The notes under the pieces: generated by a model | Database searches by the model: none | What the model was told of the DNA's origin: nothing | What the model saw: only the letters and a program-made list of their open reading frames with translations | Position numbers and translations under genes: made by a program | Part shown: positions 38,796 through 48,635 of the stretch, piece by piece | Position numbering within the stretch: the first letter of the stretch is position 1 | Layout of the letters: each line of letters opens with the position of its first letter | Assembly: GCF_030732845.1 (NCBI RefSeq) | Contig: NZ_JASHKA010000002.1 | Coordinates: 417,107-481,106 of the forward strand | Length of the DNA stretch: 64,000 bases | Reading direction: 5' to 3' | Source: Roseibium sp. MMSF_3544 | Lineage (GTDB): Bacteria > Pseudomonadota > Alphaproteobacteria > Rhizobiales > Stappiaceae

Positions 38796-38987
38796 GGCGT
38801 GTGTCAGCGGATCAGGATCAAAGTGCCAAACCTTCGGTTCGAAAGGGGTCTCGATCAGACCAAGCCGTGGACGGCCCGTCGGGTCTTCGCGGCAGAAACG
38901 CCGTCAAGATGGTGTCTGTTCCTTGCATAGTCCTGAAGGAATCTGCAAGTTACGCTGACGCTTAGAGCTGTAAAGTATTGATTTTTA

Positions 38988-39062
<75 letters not shown>

Positions 39063-39495
39063 TAATGGGCTTGGTTGATCGAGCCCGGCGTCCAACTGGC
39101 CTTTTCAAAAAAAAAGCGATTTTTTGAGACGCGAATGCTGGTCCCGATCAGCGCCGCCGACCGGAATGAGGGCGCTTTTGCCATAAGAGCCATTGGGACG
39201 CAAGCGGTGATTTGGTTTTTTTTGAGCTGGATCCGCTTTGCGAAGGGTAGGCTTCCACTCGGCACGCGCCGGGCCTGATTTCCGGCTGAAATCCGGGGAA
39301 TACCAAGCTGTGGATAGCGCCGCAGACCTGCGAAATTTGCAAACGGTCATTGCGTGTTATCCACCGTCCTGCCGGCACTTGTCTTCTGGTCCTTTATCTA
39401 TTGTTTCGCTTCGCTACGAAACGGGCACTGTTCCGCTTTGCAGCGGACTGCCCGATTGGTAAAAGAACGCGGGTGACGACCGGGCAGACAGCGAG
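39063..39495. other. Intergenic region upstream of tRNA-Thr and the murA operon, no gene seen
   Basis: 433 nt with homopolymer stretches (A9 near 39107, T8 near 39218) and no supported reading frame; the short frames in it have poor composition. It should hold the promoter of tRNA-Thr (reading left) and that of the small gene and murA (reading right). A loose GC hairpin around 39422-39452 was seen but not assigned. Confidence 0.4.
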
Positions 39496-39675
39496 ATGAG
39501 TGAAAAAGACCAAAAAGACCAAGCCGTTGAGGGCAAGAGTGTGGACACCTCTGAAACGCGGGTGCCTGCGGGAAAAAAAGCGAAGGCACCGTCGCGGGAG
39601 GAGCGGCTTGCCGAAGCGCTGAGAGCCAACCTCCGCCGCCGCAAGAGCGCCGCCAAGGCGAAGCGCGAAGACTGA
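39496..39675 (+). CDS. Small, highly charged hypothetical protein upstream of murA
   Basis: 59 residues starting at ATG 39496. The product is very polar: an acidic N-terminal part (MSEKDQKDQAVEGKSVD), then a basic C-terminal helix (PSREERLAEALRANLRRRK, then SAAKAKRED). Small basic-tailed proteins of this kind are commonly found upstream of murA in related alphaproteobacteria. It is too short for conventional gene finding at long cut-offs, but the composition is protein-like. Function unknown; the basic tail could bind nucleic acid or ribosomes. Confidence 0.7.
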   Translation: MSEKDQKDQAVEGKSVDTSETRVPAGKKAKAPSREERLAEALRANLRRRKSAAKAKRED

Positions 39676-39841
39676 ATTCCTGAGGACAATTGGTCCAACA
39701 GAGCACTTCCGCCATCAAAACGCCCGATCCCCGGCTTAGCGCTGCCTTGCATGGGTCGCAACTTGTGTGTAGACCGCAGGTTTGGTGTGAATGGCTTCTA
39801 GGGGACGGCCGGAAAGCAAATCGGCTGCATTCGGGGTTCAT

Positions 39842-41131
39842 ATGGACAGTATCAAGGTTGTTGGCGGCGCGGAGCTGAACGGTATTATTCCGATTTCCGG
39901 TGCGAAGAACGCGGCGTTGCCGCTGATGATCGCTTCGCTTCTGACCGACGAGACCCTGACACTTTCCAACGTACCGCGCCTGCGCGATGTCGCCCAGCTG
40001 ATGCAGATCCTCTCCAATCACGGCGTCGATTATTCGGTCAACGGGAAGCGGTCCGGTCAGGACGAGCTGGCCGGCCAGACGTTGAACTTGACTGCGCGCG
40101 AAATCGTCGACACCACTGCGCCTTACGAGCTGGTTTCCAAGATGCGCGCCAGTTTCTGGGTCATCGGCCCTCTGGTGGCCCGCATGCGCGAAGCACGTGT
40201 GTCGTTGCCCGGCGGCTGCGCCATCGGGACGCGCCCTGTCGACTTCTTCATCGACGGCCTGGCAGCGCTCGGCGCTGATATCGAGATCGAGGGCGGTTAT
40301 GTGGTCGTGAAGGCACCGGGCGGGCTGAAAGGCGCGCGGGTCGAATTCCCGAAGATCTCGGTTGGCGCGACACACACGATCATGATGGCCGCAACACTTG
40401 CCGACGGCGAGACGGAACTGGTCAACGCCGCGCGTGAGCCCGAAGTGGTGGACCTGGCCCGGTGCCTCAAGGCCATGGGCGCCAGGATCGAGGGCGAGGG
40501 CACTTCTACCATTCGCATTCAGGGCGTACCGCGGCTTCACGGAGCGCACCATGCGGTCGTTCCGGACCGGATTGAAACGGGCACTTATGCCATGGCGGTT
40601 GCCATGACCGGCGGCGATGTTCTGCTGCAGGGCGGACGCGCCGACCTGCTGGACACGGCGCTGGATACGCTGCGCCAGGCGGGCGCGGACATCACCCAGA
40701 CGAATGAGGGCATCAAGGTCTACCGGAACGGCAACGGCATTCAGCCGGTCAATGTCACCACCGAACCTTTCCCGGGTTTCCCGACCGATCTGCAGGCCCA
40801 GTTCATGGCGCTGATGACGAAGGCGGGCGGCTCAAGCCGGATTACCGAGACGATTTTCGAAAACCGTTTCATGCATGTGCAGGAGCTCGCGCGGCTCGGT
40901 GCACAGATCCATGTGGACGGACGTACGGCAACTGTCGACGGCGTTTCCATGCTGCGCGGTGCGCCGGTCATGGCGACCGATCTCAGGGCGTCCGTGTCGC
41001 TTGTGATCGCCGGACTGGCCGCAGAGGGAGAAACCACGGTCAACCGGGTCTACCACCTCGACCGCGGCTTTGAGCGCCTGGAAGACAAGCTCACCCGCTG
41101 CGGTGCACAGATCGAGCGGATTTCCGGATAG
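39842..41131 (+). CDS. murA: UDP-N-acetylglucosamine 1-carboxyvinyltransferase
   Basis: Transfers enolpyruvate from PEP to UDP-GlcNAc, the first committed step of peptidoglycan synthesis in the cytoplasm. 429 residues, normal length. N-terminal [25 protein letters not shown] contains the catalytic Lys; the active-site loop Cys is present in [14 protein letters not shown], so the enzyme should be fosfomycin-sensitive in type; C-terminal [13 protein letters not shown] and [10 protein letters not shown] are conserved. ATG at 39842 is used because homology starts there; an upstream in-frame start at 39791 adds non-conserved residues. Confidence 0.97.
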   Translation: MDSIKVVGGAELNGIIPISGAKNAALPLMIASLLTDETLTLSNVPRLRDVAQLMQILSNHGVDYSVNGKRSGQDELAGQTLNLTAREIVDTTAPYELVSKMRASFWVIGPLVARMREARVSLPGGCAIGTRPVDFFIDGLAALGADIEIEGGYVVVKAPGGLKGARVEFPKISVGATHTIMMAATLADGETELVNAAREPEVVDLARCLKAMGARIEGEGTSTIRIQGVPRLHGAHHAVVPDRIETGTYAMAVAMTGGDVLLQGGRADLLDTALDTLRQAGADITQTNEGIKVYRNGNGIQPVNVTTEPFPGFPTDLQAQFMALMTKAGGSSRITETIFENRFMHVQELARLGAQIHVDGRTATVDGVSMLRGAPVMATDLRASVSLVIAGLAAEGETTVNRVYHLDRGFERLEDKLTRCGAQIERISG

Positions 41132-41150
41132 GTTCTGGTTCCCTTGCTGC

Positions 41151-41315
41151 CCCGGATTTGATCCGGGTCGGAATTGACGGGTGGAAACTCAGTTTCCTGC
41201 TCTCTTCGGTCGTCCCATGGCTTGACCATGGGACCCATACCGTGACCTCGCCTGACGAGTGAGCCTGCGTTTGTAGCGAAGGCACGGCTTGGATTGCCGG
41301 ATCAAGTCCGGCAAT
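41151..41315. repeat. Cluster of three palindromic repeats sharing a TTGA core
   Basis: Three stem-loops lie in the murA/DUF3124 gap: 41151-41167 (CCCGGATTTGATCCGGG), 41212-41234 (GTCCCATGG-CTTGA-CCATGGGAC) and 41293-41315 (ATTGCCGGA-TCAAG-TCCGGCAAT, the same type in opposite orientation). The centre in each reads GG-x-x-TTGA-x-CC or its complement, while the outer arms differ but stay complementary. This matches the small palindromic repeats dispersed in alphaproteobacterial genomes. They may also serve to end the murA transcript. Confidence 0.75.
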
Positions 41316-41416
41316 GACGTGTCATGTTGGGACGTTCCGTGACGAATGCATATATCGCGCTCAATTGAGTTGGTAGTGGCGCACAAGACGGACCAGTTTG
41401 GCGCAAAGAGACACTC

Positions 41417-41893
41417 TCACTTGGCTTGCTGGCGCTCGATCACCCGGCCTCTCGATGTAAAGGACGGGCCGGGCCCGCCGCTGCCGCTTGTCATGATGGC
41501 TTCGGCGATCGGGCTGAGCGCGGGTGTGTCCGATGTCCAGACGACCACGAAATTTGCGCCGACGCCGCCACTGGTATCGTTGATCGGAATGAGAACCGTT
41601 TTCGACTGCAACGGTGCGAGTTCCAACGGGGCTTCCAAAAGGCTGCGCAATAACTTCCCGTCCTCGCCGTGATAGTCGACCCGCATCAGGGTCAGGGTCG
41701 TTTCGGGATCGACATTGTGAACCGCAAGCGTCGCCGCCAGCAGATCTGAGCGGTTCGGATAGGAAAAGATCCTGGAATAGGCAGGAACGTAGATCGTCTC
41801 ACCGACCACCTTTTCGGTAAAGTCCTGTGCCGAAGCGGGAGAGGTCCAGAAAGCGGTCAGAAGCAAAAGAAGGCCGGACAGTTTGTTGAGCAT
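41417..41893 (-). CDS. DUF3124 domain exported protein
   Basis: About 158 residues from ATG 41893, beginning directly with a signal peptide (MLNKLSGLLLLLTAFW, cleavage after PASA). The mature part matches the DUF3124 pattern: ETIYVPAYSRIF, ATLAVHNVDPETTLTLMRVD, DTSGGVGANFVVVW, SRGRVIE. Function is not established for this family; the fold is probably an Ig-like beta sandwich. A longer in-frame start at 41926 would place 11 polar residues before the signal peptide and is less likely. It is convergent with murA and divergent from the small membrane protein gene. Confidence 0.8.
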   Translation of the reverse strand: MLNKLSGLLLLLTAFWTSPASAQDFTEKVVGETIYVPAYSRIFSYPNRSDLLAATLAVHNVDPETTLTLMRVDYHGEDGKLLRSLLEAPLELAPLQSKTVLIPINDTSGGVGANFVVVWTSDTPALSPIAEAIMTSGSGGPGPSFTSRGRVIERQQAK

Positions 41894-42021
41894 GGTTTTT
41901 CCGGTGTTGCACGGTATTTTCAACATGACGGCACTGTCCTTGATGCGTGTCTGGATTGCAAGAGAGGGCCCCTTGCGGAACGGTTTCCGGTAAGGCGGTT
42001 AGGGTCATGGAAGGAAGGTTC

Positions 42022-42234
42022 ATGGGTGCACAGACAATCAGGTTCCTGATCCAGGTTTGCTTTGCCATGGCGGGCTTGCTCGCAGTTGTTTTCGTCGCAC
42101 CTCCTTATGGTCCGACGCTGGGGTTTTTCCTTCTGGTCTTCGGTCTCTGGCTTGGGCGCCGGGTGTTCAACCGCATCGCAAACCTCGACGAAATCAAGGA
42201 AGATCTGCGCCAACGCGTGGATGAGGGGCCGTAA
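42022..42234 (+). CDS. Small membrane protein, hypothetical
   Basis: 70 residues from ATG 42022, which has AAGGAAGG 3-10 nt upstream. Two membrane segments are visible (about residues 8-28 FLIQVCFAMAGLLAVVFVA and 33-46 LGFFLLVFGLWLG), followed by a charged C-terminal helix (ANLDEIKEDLRQRVDEG). I do not recognise the family. It lies between the DUF3124 gene and DUF2948. Confidence 0.65.
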   Translation: MGAQTIRFLIQVCFAMAGLLAVVFVAPPYGPTLGFFLLVFGLWLGRRVFNRIANLDEIKEDLRQRVDEGP

Positions 42235-42366
42235 CAGCCGCCACAAGCTTATTCGTCGTTGCCAAACGGGGAATTCCGCATTAGGTCATCCCCCTTGGGA
42301 CCCAGGCAGACTTCACCTATATGCGGTTTGCCGAAAAACCAATAACCGGATCAGAATCAGGCCGCT

Positions 42367-42804
42367 ATGGATCAGCTGAAACTTGCCGCTCTCGACCAGG
42401 AAGATCTTCAGGTTCTCTCCGCACATTTGCAGGACGCCATTTTGACCGTGGCGGATATCCGCTACCTACCCAATGAAAAGAAGGCGGTGTTTGTGTTCAA
42501 CCGCTTTGTCTGGGACAAAGAGGCGGACAAACGCACGAAGGAACATGAGCGCCGCAGATCTGCCCTTGCCATTGCGCAGGTCAAGGCCATGAAGGCGCAA
42601 AACATCCGCCAGGATGCAAAGGGGGCTGTCCTGGAACTGCTTGCGGTCACCTTCGAAGGCGGCGAAGAACCTTCCGGGACAATACAGCTTGCCTTTGCCG
42701 GTGGAGCCAGCCTGGCGCTGGATGTCGAGTGCATCGAAGCGCAGCTTTCCGACCTTGGAGCTGCCTGGTCGACGCCCAACCTTCCGCAGCACGATCTCAG
42801 CTAA
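42367..42804 (+). CDS. DUF2948 family protein
   Basis: 145 residues. The family pattern is LKLAALDQEDLQVLSAHLQDA followed by RYLPNEKKAVFVFNRF and a C-terminal LALDVECIEAQLSDLG. DUF2948 genes sit directly upstream of hisD in many alphaproteobacteria, as here (45-nt gap). No biochemical role is established. Confidence 0.88.
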   Translation: MDQLKLAALDQEDLQVLSAHLQDAILTVADIRYLPNEKKAVFVFNRFVWDKEADKRTKEHERRRSALAIAQVKAMKAQNIRQDAKGAVLELLAVTFEGGEEPSGTIQLAFAGGASLALDVECIEAQLSDLGAAWSTPNLPQHDLS

Positions 42805-42849
42805 GCGACGTGACCATTCTACCGGTGCCCGGCACCAAACCTGAGGGAG

Positions 42850-44151
42850 ATGCGCGTGGTTCTACGCCTTAACAGCACCGAGGCCGGGTTCGAGCAGACG
42901 TTCGCCGATCTCCTGGCAGGCAAGCGGGAAGTGTCTGAGGACGTTGATCAGGTCGTTCGGGACATCATCGAGGCAGTCCGCCTGAACGGCGATGCCGCCG
43001 TTTTGGATTACACCGCAAAATTCGACCGGCTGGAGGCGGCGGATATGTCGGAGCTTGCTGTCTCCGAGATGGAAATCGAAAACGCGGTGAGAGAAGTTCC
43101 GGCGGAAACGCTGGACGCCCTCAAGCTCGCCCACGACCGGATCCACGCACACCATCTTCGCCAGATGCCGCAGGATGACCGCTACACGGATGGCATTGGT
43201 GTGGAACTTGGCTCGCTCTGGACAGCGGTTGAGGCCGTTGGCGTTTATGTGCCGGGCGGCCTTGCCAGCTACCCGAGCTCTGTTCTTATGAATGTTGTGC
43301 CGGCGAAGGTTGCCGGCGTCGAACGCATCGTCATGGTGGTGCCGAGTCCCGATGGCGTGCTGAACCCGTTGGTGCTGGCCGCTGCCAAGGTTGCCGGTGT
43401 AACCGAGATCTACCGGATCGGTGGGGCACAGGCGGTTGCCGCCCTGGCTTTCGGCACGGAAACGATCGCGCCGGTGGCCAAGATCGTCGGACCTGGAAAC
43501 GCCTTTGTGGCTGCGGCCAAGCGCAGAGTGTTCGGTACGGTCGGGATCGACATGATCGCCGGCCCTTCGGAAGTCCTGATCGTGGCAGATGGCGAAAACA
43601 ACCCGGACTGGATCGCGGCCGACCTTCTGGCGCAGGCCGAGCACGATACGGCGGCCCAGTCGATCCTGATAACCGATAGCGCCGATTTGGCGGAGCAAGT
43701 GGAAAAGGCTGTCGAGGCGCAGCTCAAGACGTTGCCGCGCGAAGAAGTTGCCCGGGCAAGCTGGGAAGATTTCGGAGCTGTCATCCTGGTAGAGGATCTG
43801 GACGCGGCGATGCCGCTTGCCAACCGGATCGCGCCAGAGCACCTTGAACTGGCGGTCGCCGACCCGGAAGCTCTGTTGACGAAGGTTCGCAACGCGGGCG
43901 CTGTTTTTCTCGGACATTACACGCCTGAGGCCATCGGTGATTATGTCGGCGGGTCCAACCACGTCCTGCCAACGGCCCGTTCGGCCCGGTTTTCCTCAGG
44001 TCTTTCCGTTCTCGAATTCGTCAAGCGCACCTCGATCCTGAAGTGCAATGCTGACAATCTGCGTGCGCTCGGCCCGGCAGCGATCACTTTGGGCGAATCT
44101 GAGGGGTTGTCGGCGCACGCGCGCTCTGTTTCCATCAGGCTGAACATGTAA
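42850..44151 (+). CDS. hisD: Histidinol dehydrogenase
   Basis: Catalyses the last two steps of histidine synthesis, histidinol to histidine with two NAD+ reductions, using zinc. 433 residues. Diagnostic motifs: [79 protein letters not shown] and [13 protein letters not shown], which together contain the zinc and catalytic His/Glu residues. It is in a run of same-strand housekeeping genes. Confidence 0.97.
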   Translation: MRVVLRLNSTEAGFEQTFADLLAGKREVSEDVDQVVRDIIEAVRLNGDAAVLDYTAKFDRLEAADMSELAVSEMEIENAVREVPAETLDALKLAHDRIHAHHLRQMPQDDRYTDGIGVELGSLWTAVEAVGVYVPGGLASYPSSVLMNVVPAKVAGVERIVMVVPSPDGVLNPLVLAAAKVAGVTEIYRIGGAQAVAALAFGTETIAPVAKIVGPGNAFVAAAKRRVFGTVGIDMIAGPSEVLIVADGENNPDWIAADLLAQAEHDTAAQSILITDSADLAEQVEKAVEAQLKTLPREEVARASWEDFGAVILVEDLDAAMPLANRIAPEHLELAVADPEALLTKVRNAGAVFLGHYTPEAIGDYVGGSNHVLPTARSARFSSGLSVLEFVKRTSILKCNADNLRALGPAAITLGESEGLSAHARSVSIRLNM

Positions 44152-44176
44152 CCGAGACTCAAAGGGCTTCTCGCAC

Positions 44177-44680
44177 ATGAGTGGATCGCAACCGGATACC
44201 AGCTCGCAATCCACCGGCAGCCGGCTGGTGGACATCGTCCTGGACGAAGCCTCTATCGCGCGTTCGACCCCGGAGGTGGAACACGACCGCGCGGTCGCGA
44301 TTTACGACCTGATCGAGGAAAACTGCTTTCAGCCCATCGGTCACCCCGTATCGAAATACGTCCTGAATCTGGCGGTTGTCGAAAAGAAGCTCGTGTTCCG
44401 GATCAGGACGGAGGACGAGCAGGAAGTCGTTACTCATGTCCTGTCGCTGTCTCCCCTGCGCAAGATCGTCAAGGACTATGACCTGATCTGCGAGAGCTAC
44501 TACGAAGCCATTCGCCATGCGACGCCCAGCCAGATCGAGGCGATCGACATGGGCCGGCGCGGCGTTCACAATGAGGGCTCCACCATCTTGATGGAGCGCC
44601 TGGAAGGGAAGATCGAAGTGGACATGCAGACAGCCCGTCGCCTGTTCACGCTCGTATACGCTCTTCATTGGAAAGGCTGA
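44177..44680 (+). CDS. UPF0262 family protein
   Basis: 167 residues. It matches the UPF0262 pattern: [62 protein letters not shown] and [15 protein letters not shown]. This uncharacterised family is restricted largely to alphaproteobacteria and is typically next to hisD and a low-Mr phosphatase, as here. Function unknown; soluble. Confidence 0.92.
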   Translation: MSGSQPDTSSQSTGSRLVDIVLDEASIARSTPEVEHDRAVAIYDLIEENCFQPIGHPVSKYVLNLAVVEKKLVFRIRTEDEQEVVTHVLSLSPLRKIVKDYDLICESYYEAIRHATPSQIEAIDMGRRGVHNEGSTILMERLEGKIEVDMQTARRLFTLVYALHWKG

Positions 44681-44685
44681 GGTAA

Positions 44686-45138
44686 ATGACCGGGCCGGGC
44701 CTTCGTCCGACTGCGGTTTTGTTTGCCTGCGGGATGAATTCCGTGCGCTCACCCATGGCTGAAGCCTTGATGCAGAAACTGTTTCCAGGACGAATTTATG
44801 TGCGCTCCGCGGGCGTGCGCAGCGGCAAGATCGACCCGTTCGTGGACGCGGTGATGGCCGAGATGGGCATCGACATGAGCAAGCACCAGCCCAAGACCTT
44901 TGAGGACTTGGACGAGGAGGGTTTCGACCTGATCGTGACGCTGGCACCCGAAGCCCACCACAAGGCGCTGGAGATGACCCGTACCGATGCCATGGAGGTG
45001 GAATACTGGCCGACAATGGATCCGACGCTTGCCACGGGCAGCCGCGAACAGATCCTGAACGAATACCGCACGGTGCGCGATCAGCTTATGATGCGCATCA
45101 AGAAGCGCTTTGACTGGTCGCCCAGCGCGGCCGACTGA
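44686..45138 (+). CDS. Low molecular weight protein-tyrosine phosphatase-like protein
   Basis: 150 residues. The P-loop Cx5RS is present near the N-terminus (FACGMNSVRSPMAEALM), and the general-acid Asp candidate is in WPTMDPTLATG. The fold is shared by tyrosine phosphatases and arsenate reductases of the thioredoxin-linked type. The linked genes give no arsenic context, so phosphatase is the safer call. It starts 6 nt after the UPF0262 stop and is probably co-transcribed. Confidence 0.85.
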   Translation: MTGPGLRPTAVLFACGMNSVRSPMAEALMQKLFPGRIYVRSAGVRSGKIDPFVDAVMAEMGIDMSKHQPKTFEDLDEEGFDLIVTLAPEAHHKALEMTRTDAMEVEYWPTMDPTLATGSREQILNEYRTVRDQLMMRIKKRFDWSPSAAD

Positions 45139-45242
45139 TTTTTCTTTTTTGTAAGGATCGGAAAGAAAGGTTCACTTTCAGGCGCTAATCCGTTAGTTTC
45201 CCCGGCACCCGCGGGCAGGGCCCGCTTTATTCAGGATATCAA

Positions 45243-45461
45243 ATGGCCAAAGAAGAAGCTCTGGAGTTTCCGGGCGTCGTAACAGAACTGTTGCCGAATG
45301 CGACGTTCCGCGTAAAACTGGAAAATGACCACGAAATCATCGCTCACACGGCAGGGCGTATGCGCAAGAACCGGATCCGCGTCCTGGCGGGTGACAAGGT
45401 TCTTGTTGAAATGACCCCTTATGATCTCACCAAGGGGCGGATCACCTACCGCTTCAAATAA
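45243..45461 (+). CDS. infA: Translation initiation factor IF-1
   Basis: 72 residues, the exact family size; a single S1-like OB-fold that binds the ribosomal A site. Sequence is nearly invariant in the family: [57 protein letters not shown]. The 104-nt gap upstream likely contains its promoter. Confidence 0.98.
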   Translation: MAKEEALEFPGVVTELLPNATFRVKLENDHEIIAHTAGRMRKNRIRVLAGDKVLVEMTPYDLTKGRITYRFK

Positions 45462-45504
45462 GCGGTCCCGTCAAGGTGATGCCGGCTTTCAGGCTTTTGC
45501 GCTT

Positions 45505-46131
45505 ATGACCGATGTTCCCCAGCTCATATTGGCTTCCGCTTCACCGCGCCGCCTCGCACTGCTGCAGCAGATCGGGCTAGAGCCTGATCATCTCCTGCCG
45601 GCCGATATTGACGAGATGCCCAAGAAGCACGAGACGCCCCGCAGCCTGGCGCTGCGGCTGGCACGGGCCAAGGCTGAGGCAGTGCGTCAGACGGCCGATC
45701 TCTCCGAACAGACGCAGGGCGGTATTGTACTGGCGGCCGACACGGTCGTTGCGGTCGGACGCCGCGCCTTGCCGAAAGCGGAACTGACCGATCAGGCTCT
45801 GACTTGCCTGTCGCTTCTTTCGGGCAGGGGACACAGGGTGTTTACCGGCGTTGCCGTCGCCGAGGCAAACGGCAAGGTCCGCTCAAAACTCGTCGAGACC
45901 CGCGTGCGATTCAAGCGCTTGTCCCGCAAGGACATCGACGACTATATTTCTTCAGGCGAATGGCGGGGCAAGGCGGGCGGCTATGCGATCCAGGGCCTTG
46001 CCGGAAGTTTTGTCGTCAAACTCGTCGGCTCTTATCCGTCGGTGGTCGGATTGCCGCTTGTTGAAACGGCCAACCTTCTGAGTGCCGCAGGCTATCCTGT
46101 CCATCAAGGATGGGCGATAGCTGCGGCCTGA
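45505..46131 (+). CDS. maf: Maf family nucleoside triphosphate pyrophosphatase
   Basis: 208 residues. Hydrolyses non-canonical or excess nucleoside triphosphates to monophosphates. Motifs: [36 protein letters not shown] with the catalytic Asp, and [19 protein letters not shown] at 45505 begins exactly at the family start. The order infA - maf - yacG is a classic alphaproteobacterial arrangement. Confidence 0.94.
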   Translation: MTDVPQLILASASPRRLALLQQIGLEPDHLLPADIDEMPKKHETPRSLALRLARAKAEAVRQTADLSEQTQGGIVLAADTVVAVGRRALPKAELTDQALTCLSLLSGRGHRVFTGVAVAEANGKVRSKLVETRVRFKRLSRKDIDDYISSGEWRGKAGGYAIQGLAGSFVVKLVGSYPSVVGLPLVETANLLSAAGYPVHQGWAIAAA

Positions 46132-46171
46132 AGACGAAGATCTGTCCACCGGATCAATCCTGCGAGGCAAA

Positions 46172-46375
46172 ATGGCGGCAAACGAAAAGAAGCCCACCAG
46201 TCGGCGTATGCGCCCTTGTCCGATCTGCTCGAAGCTGTCGACACAGGAAAACTATCCCTTCTGCTCCGACCGCTGCGCCAAGATTGACCTCAATCGGTGG
46301 TTTTCCGAAGGTTATACGATCCCGGTGGTCGAGACCGACGACATCGATGAGAGCAATTTTCCGGACGAAAAGTAG
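46172..46375 (+). CDS. yacG: DNA gyrase inhibitor YacG (zinc-ribbon protein)
   Basis: 67 residues. Four zinc-binding cysteines are in place (RPCPICSKLS and PFCSDRCAKIDLNRW). YacG binds GyrB and blocks DNA binding by gyrase in E. coli. It lies 40 nt after maf and probably belongs to the same transcript. Confidence 0.95.
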   Translation: MAANEKKPTSRRMRPCPICSKLSTQENYPFCSDRCAKIDLNRWFSEGYTIPVVETDDIDESNFPDEK

Positions 46376-46699
46376 CGCCGCCGCAGCGCCTCTTTTGAGG
46401 GCAGGAACGAACCGCTGCCCGGCTGGCGCACGGAGTAATCCCCGCATTTGGAGCGGGTGAGTAGTTATCTGGCTAATTTTATGCAGGTCATTTGCCAGTG
46501 GCCACTTGCAGTTGCCGGAAATCTGATCAAAGATTTTCCCACACCGGCTAACCCGGCCCGATTTTCCGGTTCCGACAGGACATAACGGTGCTCTGATTAA
46601 GAGCGCACCTTGAAGTATTGGGATCGATCGGGGGGGAAGGTGACGGCCGGCAGAAATGCCGGAGCCTAACGAACAACCAAGAACATGTGCGAGGGTTTG
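46376..46699. other. Intergenic region upstream of the 5'-nucleotidase gene
   Basis: 324 nt. It should contain the nucleotidase promoter. I see only imperfect short repeats (for example around 46588-46610, GTGCTCT...AGAGCGCAC). No coding signal. Confidence 0.4.
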
Positions 46700-48307
46700 A
46701 TGAAGAACCGTTTTGTGACCGCTGCGGTGCTGTCTCTTTCGACGGCACTGCCGACAGCAGCCTATGCTGACTATTCCCTATCGATTTTGCATTTGAATGA
46801 CCTGCATTCGCGCATCGAATCGATCAACAAATACGATTCCACCTGTGGTCAGGAAGACGAGGCGGAAGGAAAGTGCTTCGGTGGCATCGCCAGGATCAAG
46901 ACGATGCTGGATCAGCGCCGGGCCGAACTGGAAGCTGACGGCAAGAATGTCGTCGTCGTCGATGCCGGCGACCAGTTCCAGGGCTCTCTGTTTTACACGA
47001 CCTACAAGGGCGACGCGGCCGTTGAATTCCTCAACGGCATGAATATCGATGTCATGGCTGTCGGCAATCACGAATTCGACGATGGTCCGGAAGCACTTGC
47101 CAACTTCATCGACAAGGCGGAATTCCCGGTTATTTCAGGCAATATCGAGGTCAATGGTGAACCGGCCCTGAAAGGCAAGGTTCCAGGTGTCCTGATTCTG
47201 GAAAAAGGCGGCGAGCGGATCGGCATTGTGTCGACCTTGGCTGAAGACACGGTCGACACCTCGTCTCCAGGGCAGGGCGTTCGGTTCATAAAGGCCGAGG
47301 ACTATCTGAAAGGGGCTGTCGAAGGGCTTGAAGCAGCCGGCATCAACAAGATCATCGCCGTCACGCATATGGGTCTGCCGGGCGACATTGAAATCGCGGA
47401 AAACGTGCCCGGCATCGACGTTATTGTCGGGGGCCATTCCCACACGCTGTTGTCCAACACGCAGGAAGGTGCGTCCGGCCCTTATCCGGTTCTCGCCACC
47501 AATCCGGACGGCAAGGAAGTCCCGATCGTCCAGGCCTACGCCTACGGCAAGTTCCTGGGCGAACTGGACGTGACCTGGGATGATGACGGCAACCTCATAA
47601 AAGCCGAAGGTGAACCGATCCTGCTGGATGCGTCCGTTACGCCGGACGAGGGGTTCGCCGCACGCGTTGCCGAACTGGCTGCGCCGATCGAGGAGCTGAA
47701 GGCAAAGGTTATCGGCTCGACCGAGGATGCGGTCGACGGCGACCGTGGGTCCTGCCGCGCAGGCGAATGCCAGATGGGCAATCTTGTCGCCGATGCCATG
47801 CTCGATCGCGTCAAGGACCAGGGTGTTCAGATCGCCATCCAGAACGGCGGCGGTCTGCGCGCTTCGATCGACGGTGGCGAAGTCACCATGGGCGAGGTTC
47901 TCACGGTTCTGCCGTTCCAGAACACCTTGTCGACGTTCCAGCTCAAGGGTTCCGATGTTATCGCCGCCCTGGAAAACGGTGTCTCGCAGGTTGAAGAGGG
48001 CGCTGGCCGTTTCCCCCAGGTCTCCGGGCTGAAATACTCCTGGACCCCCAAGAAGGATCCGGGCAGCCGTATTCTGCTTGTGGAGGTCATGGAAGACGGC
48101 AACTGGGTGCCGCTTGATGCGGACAAGGTCTACGGCGTTGTTTCCAACAACTACATGCGCGGCGGTGGCGATGGCTACAAGGTCTTTGCCGAGAGCGGTC
48201 AGAACGCTTACGACTACGGTCCAGGACTTGAAGTCGTGGTTGCAGACTACCTTGCCGCGCGCAACGGCTACACGCCGTTCACCGACGGCCGGATCACCGA
48301 GCAGTAA
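46700..48307 (+). CDS. Periplasmic 5'-nucleotidase / bifunctional metallophosphatase (UshA-like)
   Basis: 535 residues. Signal peptide of about 23 residues ending in AAYA. The N-terminal calcineurin-like domain has ILHLNDLHSRIE, VDAGDQFQGSLFYT, GNHEFDDG, THMGLPGD and GGHSHTLLS (two-metal site). The C-terminal 5'-nucleotidase domain has NGGGLRASIDGGEVTMGEV. It hydrolyses extracellular nucleotides to nucleosides and phosphate. ATG at 46700 follows GAGGG; an in-frame alternative at 46685 lies before the ribosome-binding site. A strong terminator follows. Confidence 0.93.
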   Translation: MKNRFVTAAVLSLSTALPTAAYADYSLSILHLNDLHSRIESINKYDSTCGQEDEAEGKCFGGIARIKTMLDQRRAELEADGKNVVVVDAGDQFQGSLFYTTYKGDAAVEFLNGMNIDVMAVGNHEFDDGPEALANFIDKAEFPVISGNIEVNGEPALKGKVPGVLILEKGGERIGIVSTLAEDTVDTSSPGQGVRFIKAEDYLKGAVEGLEAAGINKIIAVTHMGLPGDIEIAENVPGIDVIVGGHSHTLLSNTQEGASGPYPVLATNPDGKEVPIVQAYAYGKFLGELDVTWDDDGNLIKAEGEPILLDASVTPDEGFAARVAELAAPIEELKAKVIGSTEDAVDGDRGSCRAGECQMGNLVADAMLDRVKDQGVQIAIQNGGGLRASIDGGEVTMGEVLTVLPFQNTLSTFQLKGSDVIAALENGVSQVEEGAGRFPQVSGLKYSWTPKKDPGSRILLVEVMEDGNWVPLDADKVYGVVSNNYMRGGGDGYKVFAESGQNAYDYGPGLEVVVADYLAARNGYTPFTDGRITEQ

Positions 48308-48333
48308 GCCGGCCGGCAGGAGAAGCGACCGGA

Positions 48334-48360
48334 GGCGCGCGGATGAACCGCGCGCCTTTT
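48334..48360 (+). terminator. Rho-independent terminator of the 5'-nucleotidase gene
   Basis: Perfect 9-bp stem GGCGCGCGG/CCGCGCGCC, 5-nt loop, then TTTT, starting 27 nt after the stop codon. Confidence 0.85.
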
Positions 48361-48480
48361 GCGTTCTGATGAACGGGCCTCAGCCCGCGTCAAAAGCGGT
48401 TGTTTTTCAGGGCTTTGTGAGGAGGCTCTGTTATCCACGTTCACGCGATTGCCAGACCACAAAAAACTTTGCCGGGGTGC

Positions 48481-48509
48481 TGGACAAGGTCTGAGCGAGC
48501 CTCTATAAG
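48481..48509 (+). promoter_or_regulatory. Sigma-70-type promoter of tRNA-Phe
   Basis: TGGACA, 17-nt spacer, TATAAG; the predicted start is about 45 nt before the tRNA. This is close to consensus for both hexamers. Confidence 0.6.
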
Positions 48510-48559
48510 AACCGGGCTTTCAGCGAACGGGGCTTTGTCCCGGAACACGCGCAAGGCAC

Positions 48560-48635
48560 GCCCAGATAGCTCAGTTGGTAGAGCAGCGGATTGAAAATCC
48601 GCGTGTCGGTGGTTCGATTCCGCCTCTGGGCACCA
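48560..48635 (+). tRNA. tRNA-Phe (anticodon GAA)
   Basis: Complete 76-nt cloverleaf: acceptor GCCCAGA/TCTGGGC, D-arm GCTC-AGTTGGTA-GAGC, anticodon stem GCGGA/TCCGC around TTGAAAA (anticodon GAA), T-arm GGTGG-TTCGATTC-CGCC, and encoded CCA at 48633-48635. Confidence 0.97.

Noticed and set aside
48611..48635. tRNA-Phe 3' end as an attL-type site
   Set aside because: No second copy of the sequence was found in the window and no integrase gene is present, so an attachment site cannot be supported.
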